A stretch of 43,173 nt of DNA. Source: Sphingomonadales bacterium UBA656 (GTDB taxonomy: Bacteria; Pseudomonadota; Alphaproteobacteria; Sphingomonadales; Sphingomonadaceae). Location: assembly GCA_002299895.1 (NCBI GenBank), contig DBOC01000001.1, positions 1 to 43,173 of the forward strand, read 5' to 3'. The notes beneath the pieces were generated by a model. The model was not told the origin of the DNA and made no database searches. It saw only the letters and a program-made list of their open reading frames with translations. A program made the position numbers and the translations under genes. Positions within the stretch are counted from its first letter, which is position 1, and each line of letters begins with the position of its first letter. This document shows, in pieces, positions 32,123 to 39,116 of the stretch.

Positions 32123-32641
32123 TTAGCTGACCCGCTTCACGCGGATGCCCCGGCCATTCATCACCAGCAAGAAGCTGCCGAGTGCACCGCGCTTAATAAC
32201 AAAGGGTTTGCCATCCTTTAAAAGCACAGCTGTCGCTTCCATTGTCTGCCAGACCCCTGCGTCTTTGACGGTGAATTGATATTTGCCGGCACCTATAGAT
32301 TGAACGCCCGTCAGCTGGCCTTCGACTTGTTTGAATTCTGCTTCTTGCTCTTCTTCGCTTTCGCCAAAAAACGGAATTTTTGGTAAGGAAAAACCAAATA
32401 AAGACTTTTTAGTTTTGCGCACATCATCTTGATCCAGCATCACAATCTGACGATTGTCGGTGGCATCTTCCAATGCCTTGCTTGCCGTATCGAAGCAGGC
32501 AAGACGCGCGGTAGCATCGGCCACGGCCCGACAGGCCAGGATGTCGGTATATGCCTTCGGTCGGTTCGTCTGGGTATCGGCGGCCAAGGCCGGCGAAGCG
32601 CATAAAGCAGCCAAAAGAAAAGCCTGCGTTATTTTAGGCAT
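32123..32641 (-). CDS. exported hypothetical protein
   Basis: The 172-residue protein starts with a signal peptide (QAFLLAALCASPALAA, cleavage near residue 21), followed by ACRAVADATARLACFDTAS. This pattern of two cysteines around DATARLACFD occurs in several exported Proteobacterial proteins and probably forms a disulfide. The middle is charged (SEEEQEAEF), and the C-terminal half looks like a small beta domain (YQFTVKDAGVWQTMEATAVLLKDGKPFVIKRG). AAAGGAG precedes the start. The function is unknown. It lies 17 bases upstream of the hydrolase gene and downstream of bolA, all on the minus strand. Confidence 0.85.
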   Translation of the reverse strand: MPKITQAFLLAALCASPALAADTQTNRPKAYTDILACRAVADATARLACFDTASKALEDATDNRQIVMLDQDDVRKTKKSLFGFSLPKIPFFGESEEEQEAEFKQVEGQLTGVQSIGAGKYQFTVKDAGVWQTMEATAVLLKDGKPFVIKRGALGSFLLVMNGRGIRVKRVS

Positions 32642-32686
32642 ATGTTCATCTCCTTTATGGGCCGTGTTGCTAGCATCATGGATTAA

Positions 32687-32965
32687 CTAAATCTCGCCAG
32701 GTGCACGTGCTTTGATTGCCAGCGCGTGGACGCGCGTTCCGGGAATATCGCCCAGCGCCTTGTTCACCATACGCTGCCGCATCAGGCGGGAAACGCCCAC
32801 AAAAGCAGCGCTTTCAATTTCGATGGTGAAGTGGGATTCGCCGGATCCATCATCGCCGCTATGGCCGTTATGTTTGGCGCTATCGTTGATAACGGCAAGG
32901 CGGGTTGGCGCGAATGCTGTTTCCAGCAGCATTTCCATTTCAACTTGTGCAGGACCTTTTTTCAT
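32687..32965 (-). CDS. BolA family protein
   Basis: The 92-residue BolA-like protein has the conserved helix and HFTIEIESAAFVGVSRLMRQRMVNKAL with the signature V-[ST]-R-x2-R-H/M pattern, and HALAIKARAPGE at the end. BolA proteins bind [2Fe-2S] clusters with monothiol glutaredoxins. The loop before HFTI contains HNGHSGDDGSGESH with candidate histidine ligands. ATG 32965 was chosen because GAGCAGG precedes it and the family alignment begins there; the frame extends to 33010. It diverges from the J-domain gene across 43 bases. Confidence 0.9.
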   Translation of the reverse strand: MKKGPAQVEMEMLLETAFAPTRLAVINDSAKHNGHSGDDGSGESHFTIEIESAAFVGVSRLMRQRMVNKALGDIPGTRVHALAIKARAPGEI

Positions 32966-33008
32966 GACCTGCTCTTCCCATATGGCGGGTTTTTCGCCAA
33001 GGAAAATC

Positions 33009-33605
33009 ATGGCCTCCGACCGCTCTACCGATAGATTTCACGGCCGCGTTCACGCGTCAGGGCGGCCATGCGCCTATCCGGACTGCGGCGAAGCGGGCGA
33101 ATTTCGTGCACCTGACCCTCAGGGACAGGCGCCATCGGCGAACGGCCCGGGTGATTATCAATATCTATGCCTTGAGCATGTAAGGCAGTTTAACGCTGGC
33201 TATAACTGGTTTGCCGGCATGACCGCCGATGAAATTTCTATGGCGCAAAGCCCGGTGCAATTCTGGCCAAGCGAGACACGCGCCTTTCGTGCCAATGGCA
33301 ATGTCGATTCGCCGCCGAAATGGGCGGACTTTAAAGACCCGCTGGATGCCATCTCCACGCGATTCCGTTCGCGTCTGCCCAAAGAGCGCGCCGATGGGCA
33401 AATTCTATCACCGGAGGACCGCAAAGCCTTGCGGACGCTAGGGCTTGGCGAGGATGCCGACCGCCGCGCCTTACGCAGCGCCTATTCGGCGAAGGTGCGC
33501 GCTTATCATCCGGACAAAAATGGCGGCAACCGCTCTTATGAAAAGGCTTTGCAAGACGTGATTGCTGCCTATACGCACCTTAAAACTTCGCCCGCTTTCA
33601 TTTGA
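33009..33605 (+). CDS. J-domain protein with N-terminal candidate zinc site
   Basis: The 198-residue protein ends in a DnaJ-type J domain (about 140-195) with the HPD tripeptide at 167-169 (YHPDKNGG). It should stimulate an Hsp70. The N-terminal half is not DnaJ-like: Cys21-x4-Cys26 and Cys54-x2-His57 (CAYPDC, CLEH) could bind zinc, followed by an aromatic FNAGYNWFAGM segment. I know of similar proteins in alphaproteobacteria only as DnaJ-domain proteins of unknown role. It ends 10 bases before cobS. ATG 33009 is chosen because the frame upstream lies over bolA. Confidence 0.9.
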   Translation: MASDRSTDRFHGRVHASGRPCAYPDCGEAGEFRAPDPQGQAPSANGPGDYQYLCLEHVRQFNAGYNWFAGMTADEISMAQSPVQFWPSETRAFRANGNVDSPPKWADFKDPLDAISTRFRSRLPKERADGQILSPEDRKALRTLGLGEDADRRALRSAYSAKVRAYHPDKNGGNRSYEKALQDVIAAYTHLKTSPAFI

Positions 33606-33615
33606 CGAGAATAAC

Positions 33616-34611
33616 ATGACGAACATTCCAAATATCCAAACCGACAGCCGCGACGCGACCATCCTCGCTGCCCCTGACAAAATGGTCAGCGTGCGCGAAG
33701 TGTTTGGCATTGATGTGGATATGGAATGCCCCGCTTTCTCCGTGGCAGATGAGCGCGTTCCGGACACCGACGAAAGCTATGTCTTTGACCCCGACACCAC
33801 CCTCGCCATCCTGGCGGGCTTTGCCCATAACCGCCGCGTCATGGTGCAGGGTTATCATGGCACGGGTAAATCCACGCATATCGAACAGGTTGCGGCGCGC
33901 CTAAAATGGCCATGCATCCGCATCAACTTGGATGCGCATATCAGCCGTATCGACCTTATCGGACGCGATGCGATCGTCTTACGCGATGGGCAGCAAGTGA
34001 CCGAATTCCGCGAAGGCCTATTGCCTTGGGCGCTGCAGACGCCAACGGCATTGGTGTTCGACGAATATGATGCTGGCCGTCCTGACGTCATGTTTGTGAT
34101 CCAGCGCGTGTTGGAAACCGAAGGCAAGCTGACGCTGCTCGACCAAAATCGCGTCATTCGACCCAACCCTTATTTCCGCCTGTTCGCCACCGCCAATACC
34201 GTGGGGCTGGGCGACACAAGTGGCCTGTATCATGGCACACAAGCAATTAACCAAGGCCAGATGGACCGCTGGAACATTGTTGTTGGCCTGAACTATCTGC
34301 CAGCGCAGGTTGAAAGCGAAATCGTTTTGGCCAAGGCTTCGGGCACCGACGCCGCCACTATCGCCAATATGGTGAAGGTCGCCGAAATGACTCGTCAGGG
34401 CTTCATCAATGGTGATATCTCTACGGTTATGAGTCCGCGCACGGTCATTACCTGGGCGCAGAACACCGCGATTTTCAAAAATGTCGGCTTTGCCTTCCGT
34501 TTGTCATTCCTCAACAAATGCGATGACGCGGAACGCGCCTTGGTCGCCGAATATTATCAACGCGTTTTTGGCCAAGATTTGCCGGAAAGCGTCGTTGGCA
34601 AAGCAAAATAA
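33616..34611 (+). CDS. cobS: cobaltochelatase-type AAA+ subunit CobS
   Basis: CobS is an AAA+ ATPase that, with CobT, forms the chaperone part of aerobic cobaltochelatase and loads Co2+ into hydrogenobyrinic acid a,c-diamide on CobN. The 331-residue protein has Walker A GYHGTGKST at 79-87, Walker B LVFDEYDAG around 147-153, sensor FATANTVGLGD, and arginine-finger region MDRW. The N-terminal FGIDVDMECPAF is typical. It is the first gene before the peroxiredoxin, lipoprotein and cobT. No cobN or other corrin gene is visible in the window. Confidence 0.95.
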   Translation: MTNIPNIQTDSRDATILAAPDKMVSVREVFGIDVDMECPAFSVADERVPDTDESYVFDPDTTLAILAGFAHNRRVMVQGYHGTGKSTHIEQVAARLKWPCIRINLDAHISRIDLIGRDAIVLRDGQQVTEFREGLLPWALQTPTALVFDEYDAGRPDVMFVIQRVLETEGKLTLLDQNRVIRPNPYFRLFATANTVGLGDTSGLYHGTQAINQGQMDRWNIVVGLNYLPAQVESEIVLAKASGTDAATIANMVKVAEMTRQGFINGDISTVMSPRTVITWAQNTAIFKNVGFAFRLSFLNKCDDAERALVAEYYQRVFGQDLPESVVGKAK

Positions 34612-34650
34612 ACACGGGCTATTTCGCCACTTCAGTTGAAGGAACGCATT

Positions 34651-35187
34651 ATGAAACGCTTCGCACTCGCTCTCGCGCTGATGATTACTGCCTCACCGGC
34701 ATTTGCCGCGTTAAAACCCGGGACACGCGCAACCGATTTCACAACGCAAGCAGTGTTGGCCGGCAAGGCGGACACGTTCAACCTCAACAAGGCTTTGAAA
34801 AACGGGCCCGTGGTGCTGTATTTTTATCCCAAAGCGTTCACCTCTGGTTGCACCGTTGAGGCGCATGAATTTTCTGAGGCTGCCGATGACTTTGCTGCTT
34901 ATGGCGCGTCCATTGTCGGCATGTCGGCGGATAATCTGGAGACGTTAAAGCGTTTCTCGGTCGAGGCCTGCCGGAACAAATTCATGGTCGGTATTGCGAC
35001 CAAGCCCATGATCAAAAATTACAAGGTCAGCCTGCCGATGATGGGCGGCACCAACCGCACAACTTATGTCATCGCGCCCGATGGTAAGATATTGTTCACT
35101 TATGCGCAGCTGGGCGTGAAAGGCCATGTTTCCGGCGCACTGAACGCGGTCAAGGCATGGCATGCGGCGAATCCCAAGCGGAAATAA
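34651..35187 (+). CDS. exported peroxiredoxin (AhpC/TSA, Bcp-like)
   Basis: This thiol peroxidase of 178 residues has an N-terminal signal peptide ending ASPAFA (about residue 19), so it probably acts in the periplasm. The peroxidatic Cys67 lies in YPKAFTSGCTVEA, the P-x3-T-x2-C pattern. The resolving cysteine at +5 seen in Bcp is absent; Cys107 in VEACRNK could serve instead. GAAGGAA is well spaced before ATG 34651. Its TAA stop shares a base with the next start. It interrupts cobS and cobT. Confidence 0.93.
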   Translation: MKRFALALALMITASPAFAALKPGTRATDFTTQAVLAGKADTFNLNKALKNGPVVLYFYPKAFTSGCTVEAHEFSEAADDFAAYGASIVGMSADNLETLKRFSVEACRNKFMVGIATKPMIKNYKVSLPMMGGTNRTTYVIAPDGKILFTYAQLGVKGHVSGALNAVKAWHAANPKRK

Positions 35188-36383
35188 TGCATAAATCCGC
35201 CCTCCTGCTTTTGCCATTATTGCTGTCCGGTTGCACCGTGGCCGTCAAATATGGCGATGTGTTGCACAGCAGGCTGGCGGAAAACCCACGCTGCAATCCC
35301 GCGCAGAATGACGATGCGGCGATATCCGGAAAAGACCATTTCATTGTTACCAGCCGCCTGCCCGACTGCCGCGACGACAATATCCTTCTTACCAACCACA
35401 GGGCTGATCGCGTGCGCTACGCCCGCTTTGCGCCACCGCAAAAGATAAAGCCTGCAAAAGGCGATGCGCAAATACGTGTGCCACTTGCATTCCAACCGGA
35501 GGATGCTTGGTGGGATAGCCTGCGTGATGCGGCGAACCTGCGTAACGGCCGCGTGCTGATATATGTCCATGGCTATCGCGAAACTCTGCCAACTACAGCG
35601 CGCGACGCGGTGCAGATTGGTGCGATGAGCAATTTTGACGGACCAATCATCCATTATAGCTGGCCTTCACAAGGCAATTTGCTGAGCTATGCCGTGGATG
35701 AAACCAACATGTATTGGGACCAACGCAATTTCCGCAATTTCCTGACCAAATTGGCGCGAACGGAATGGGTCAAGGAAATCATTCTTGTCTCCCATTCGCT
35801 TGGCGCACGGCTTGTTATTCCGGCGGTTGAATATGTTGACCGCACGTCCACTAACGCAGATTCGAGCAATATTTCCAATATCATATTGGCTTCCCCCGAT
35901 GTGGATCGTGAAGATTTTGAACGCGATATCGCGGAAGAAGTCCTCGCCGCGCGGCGCGTCAATAATGACCGCAGGGTGACGGTCTATGCATCGCTCAAAG
36001 ACCGAGCGCTGGCGGTATCGCGTGCAGTGCATGGCTATCCGCGTTTAGGATCGCCTTATTGTTTTAACCCATTTGAGGCGCAGGAGTTAAAGGCCAAGGG
36101 ACTGCCGCAACGCTGCTTTGCGACCAAGACGAAATATCAGACCGAGCCTGCCAAAACCGGCTTCACTATCATTGATACGACCGATGTTTCGGGCGGCGGC
36201 GCAGGCCATAGCGATTATTTGCGTAGCTTTGCCGTATGCAAGGATTTTGCGGCGGTTGTGAACGGCGCGCGCTCGACCGAGGACCGTGCGGCGACCAAGG
36301 ACGCGCATGTATTCACGCTACGCGCGCCTGTAAAACCGACAAAAGAAGACATTGCCTTTATGTGCAAGAGGTTGCCCGATTAA
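35187..36383 (+). CDS. lipoprotein alpha/beta hydrolase, DUF900-like
   Basis: The 398-residue protein begins with a type II signal and lipobox LLLSGC (lipidated cysteine about residue 16), so it is anchored in a periplasmic membrane face. The hydrolase core has VLIYVHGYRET, HYSWPSQGN, the nucleophile Ser204 in VSHSLGARL, and ILASPDVDREDF. These match the DUF900 alpha/beta hydrolases as I recall them. Six or more further cysteines suggest disulfides. It starts on the last base of the peroxiredoxin stop and ends the same way into cobT, implying coupled translation. The substrate is unknown. Confidence 0.88.
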   Translation: MHKSALLLLPLLLSGCTVAVKYGDVLHSRLAENPRCNPAQNDDAAISGKDHFIVTSRLPDCRDDNILLTNHRADRVRYARFAPPQKIKPAKGDAQIRVPLAFQPEDAWWDSLRDAANLRNGRVLIYVHGYRETLPTTARDAVQIGAMSNFDGPIIHYSWPSQGNLLSYAVDETNMYWDQRNFRNFLTKLARTEWVKEIILVSHSLGARLVIPAVEYVDRTSTNADSSNISNIILASPDVDREDFERDIAEEVLAARRVNNDRRVTVYASLKDRALAVSRAVHGYPRLGSPYCFNPFEAQELKAKGLPQRCFATKTKYQTEPAKTGFTIIDTTDVSGGGAGHSDYLRSFAVCKDFAAVVNGARSTEDRAATKDAHVFTLRAPVKPTKEDIAFMCKRLPD

Positions 36384-38197
36384 TGTCCAATGAAAGCCCT
36401 CTTGAGCAGTTCAAACAGGTCCTGACCGGTACCGCGCGCGCGCTCGCGCATGAGCCGGAGGTGGAATTGGCCTTCACCGCTGACGCGCCGAGCCAAGCGG
36501 GCAAGAATTTCAAGGTCCCCATGCCGGGTCGCTTGCTTCCGCCCGATCAAGTGGCGGAGGCACGCGGTTTTGCCGATAGCTTTGCGTTGAAGTTGAAGCA
36601 TCATAATCCGGCGCAGCACGCCGCATTGCGCCCATCCGAAGTGATTGCGGGTGCGGCCTTTGATGCGGTGGAGAATGCGCGGGTTGAGGCGCTGGGGTCG
36701 CGCAACATGGCCGGTATTGCCGCCAACCTTAGCCATGCGCTTGAACTCAAAATGCGCACCGACCCGATTGCCCGCGCACAAGCCCCTGACGAAGTGCCGA
36801 TTTCCACGGCCTTATCGCTGATCGTGCGCGAACGGCTCACAGGCGCGCCAGTGCCTGAGGGCGCCGCCGCTGGTGTCGATATGCTGCGCGGCTGGATTGA
36901 AGAAAATGCCGGTAGCGATTTGGACGCGCTTGCGACGGCGCTCGACGACCAAAGCGCCTTTGCCAAGCTGACGCAGTCCATGCTGGAGCATCTGAACCTC
37001 ACCGAAGGTGATATCGATCCGTCCGATGCCGATGAAGGCGGCGATGATGCCGAAGATACCCAAGACCAAGACGGCGATAGCGAGGACGATGGCGACGGCG
37101 AAGCTGGTCAAGCCGAAGCGCGCGCCGAGCCGCAGCAGGGCGAAGGCGAAGAGACTGACGCCGATTATGACGGCGAAGACATGGATGACCAAGACGGCGC
37201 CGACGGCGAAATGGGCGATGACGGCATGCAACCCGTCACCCCGCAACGCCGCAATTGGGACCATTTGCCGCAGAGCGACTATAAAATCTGGTCGACCAAA
37301 TATGACGAGACGATCACCGCGACCGAGCTTGCCGACGAAGAGGAACTGAACCGGCTACGCGCCTATCTGGACCAGCAATTGTCGAACTTGCAATCGGTGG
37401 TGACAAAGCTTGCCAACCGCTTGCAACGCCGTCTGATGGCGCAGCAAAACCGCAGTTGGGATTTCGACCAAGAAGAAGGCATGATTGACGCCGCACGGCT
37501 CGCGCGCATCGTCGTGTCGCCGGGCAGTTCACTTTCCTACAAAGTCGAACGCGAAACCGATTTCCGCGACACCGTGGTAACCTTGCTCATCGACAATTCG
37601 GGCTCAATGCGCGGGCGGCCCATCAGCATTGCGGCGATCAGCGCCGACATATTGGCGCGCACCTTGGAACGCTGCGGCGTCAAAACCGAAATTTTGGGCT
37701 TCACCACCCGCGCGTGGAAAGGCGGACAAGCGCGTGAGGACTGGCTCGCCGCCGGACGCCAGCCCATGCCCGGTCGCCTGAACGATCTGCGCCATATTCT
37801 TTACAAAAAAGCCGATGAGCCATGGCGGCATGCCAAGCGCAATTTGGGCCTGATGATGCGCGAAGGGCTGCTGAAGGAAAATATCGACGGGGAAGCGTTG
37901 CTCTGGGCACATAACCGCCTGATCGCCCGCGCCGAGGACCGCCGCATATTGATGGTCATTTCGGACGGCGCACCTGTTGATGACAGCACCTTGTCGGTCA
38001 ACCATGGCGGCTATCTGGAGCAACATTTGCGCAAGGTTATCGAAATGATCGAAACGCGCAGCCCCGTGCAACTAGTCGCCATCGGCATCGGCCATGACGT
38101 AACGCGTTACTATAAACGCGCGGTCACAATCATGGACGTTGAACAGCTTGGCGGGACGATGATTGAACAATTGGCCGGATTGTTTGACGAGGAATAA
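36383..38197 (+). CDS. cobT: cobaltochelatase-type VWA subunit CobT
   Basis: CobT is the VWA-domain partner of CobS. The 604-residue protein has an N-terminal helical domain (1-205) with the AFDAVENARVEALGSRNM signature. A highly acidic low-complexity linker rich in D, E, G and Q (about 212-284) and a coiled segment (EEELNRLRAYLDQQLSNLQSVV) come next. The C-terminal VWA domain carries the MIDAS motif DNSGSMRG starting at Asp404. ATG 36383 overlaps the preceding stop as TAATG. A longer frame upstream lies inside the lipoprotein gene. Confidence 0.95.
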   Translation: MSNESPLEQFKQVLTGTARALAHEPEVELAFTADAPSQAGKNFKVPMPGRLLPPDQVAEARGFADSFALKLKHHNPAQHAALRPSEVIAGAAFDAVENARVEALGSRNMAGIAANLSHALELKMRTDPIARAQAPDEVPISTALSLIVRERLTGAPVPEGAAAGVDMLRGWIEENAGSDLDALATALDDQSAFAKLTQSMLEHLNLTEGDIDPSDADEGGDDAEDTQDQDGDSEDDGDGEAGQAEARAEPQQGEGEETDADYDGEDMDDQDGADGEMGDDGMQPVTPQRRNWDHLPQSDYKIWSTKYDETITATELADEEELNRLRAYLDQQLSNLQSVVTKLANRLQRRLMAQQNRSWDFDQEEGMIDAARLARIVVSPGSSLSYKVERETDFRDTVVTLLIDNSGSMRGRPISIAAISADILARTLERCGVKTEILGFTTRAWKGGQAREDWLAAGRQPMPGRLNDLRHILYKKADEPWRHAKRNLGLMMREGLLKENIDGEALLWAHNRLIARAEDRRILMVISDGAPVDDSTLSVNHGGYLEQHLRKVIEMIETRSPVQLVAIGIGHDVTRYYKRAVTIMDVEQLGGTMIEQLAGLFDEE

Positions 38198-38199
38198 GC

Positions 38200-38251
38200 T
38201 TGTCTTTCCCACGCCGCAGAATATGATTTAATCAAACGATTAAACCTGCGG
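38200..38251 (+). promoter_or_regulatory. promoter with nested inverted repeat before the nitroreductase
   Basis: TTGTCT (38200-38205) and TATGAT (38222-38227) are spaced 16 bases apart, a plausible promoter. The -10 is overlapped by a two-level palindrome: TTTAATC (38227-38233) and GATTAAA (38238-38244) around AAAC, enclosed by CCGCAG (38214-38219) and CTGCGG (38246-38251). This is a good operator candidate, or an RNA hairpin just before the ribosome site. Confidence 0.6.
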
Positions 38252-38261
38252 GGAATTATAG

Positions 38262-38933
38262 ATGAACGTCACTGAAGCCGTCGCCTCACGGCGCTCTGTC
38301 CGACAATTTCTGGATACACCCGTCGACAAGGCGATCCTCGAACGCGTGCTCGCAAAGGCGCAGCGTGCACCCTCGGGCGGCAATACGCAGCCTTGGAATG
38401 CAGTCATCCTAACAGGCGCACCATTGGCCGATTTGACCGCCAGGATAAAAGCCAAAGTCGCAACGGCGCCGATGGGCGATGGCCATGAATATGACATCTA
38501 TCCCAAGTACTTAGAAGGCCGTTACGAAGAACAACGCCGTGGCATTGGCAAGGCGATGTTCGACTCGCTCGGTCTCGCCCGCGAAGACGGCGCTGGCCGC
38601 CTCGCACAAGTGGCAAAAAACTGGGACAGCTTTGGCGCGCCGGTTCAGCTGTTCACCTACACCCGCAAATATATGGGTCCACCACAATGGTCGGACATGG
38701 GCATGTGGTTACAAACCGTCATGCTGTTGCTGCGTGAAGAGGGCCTCGACAGTTGTGCGCAGGAGATCTGGGCTATGTACGGCACGACGATGCGCGAACT
38801 GCTGAATATTGACGATGACCATATCTTCTTCTGCGGCATGGCGATTGGCTATCGTGATGCTGACGCGGCCGTAAACAATTTCACCGTGCCACGCGTGGAG
38901 ATTGACCAAGCGATCCGCTGGGACGGGTTTTAG
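38262..38933 (+). CDS. nitroreductase family protein
   Basis: This FMN-dependent NAD(P)H oxidoreductase of 223 residues opens with VASRRSVRQFLDTPVDK and RAPSGGNTQPWNAVIL, the FMN-phosphate binding motif. The C-terminal half has WSDMGMWLQTVMLLLREEGLDSCAQE and FFCGMAIGYRD, typical of the PnbA/4-nitrobenzoate reductase-like branch. Physiological substrates may be quinones or nitro compounds. GGGGA lies before ATG 38262, directly after the palindromic promoter, suggesting regulated single-gene expression. Confidence 0.92.
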   Translation: MNVTEAVASRRSVRQFLDTPVDKAILERVLAKAQRAPSGGNTQPWNAVILTGAPLADLTARIKAKVATAPMGDGHEYDIYPKYLEGRYEEQRRGIGKAMFDSLGLAREDGAGRLAQVAKNWDSFGAPVQLFTYTRKYMGPPQWSDMGMWLQTVMLLLREEGLDSCAQEIWAMYGTTMRELLNIDDDHIFFCGMAIGYRDADAAVNNFTVPRVEIDQAIRWDGF

Positions 38934-38943
38934 ATCCCCAACC

Positions 38944-39029
38944 CGTCGCCCCAGCGCAGGCTGGGGCCCATCACGCCTATCGGTTTATCCAAACACACGA
39001 GATAGGCACCAGCCTACGCTGGTGCGACG
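38944..39029. repeat. REP-like inverted doublet
   Basis: Two 29-base elements lie head to head across a 28-base spacer. Unit 1 (38944-38972, plus) has head CGTCG, stem CCCCAGC/GCTGGGG and loop GCAG. Unit 2 (39001-39029, minus) has head CGTCG, stem CACCAGC/GCTGGTG and loop GTAG. They differ at about five positions, including a compensated stem pair (C-G to A-T). The element fills most of the 183-base gap between the nitroreductase and cysS. Confidence 0.88.
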
Positions 39030-39116
39030 CGCACTTTGCTTAGATGCATTCCACCCAACCCGCGTTCGGATGACGAGGTTCTTGACCTCCGCATCCATTT
39101 CCACCATCGCCAAACC

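Noticed and set aside
37017..37235. low-complexity repeat-like DNA
   Set aside because: It encodes the acidic linker usual in CobT proteins and is not a DNA repeat element.
36812..37264. 150-residue hydrophobic minus-strand frame
   Set aside because: It is the antisense of the acidic linker of CobT; Asp/Glu codons read backwards give Val, Ile and Leu, which creates a false membrane protein.
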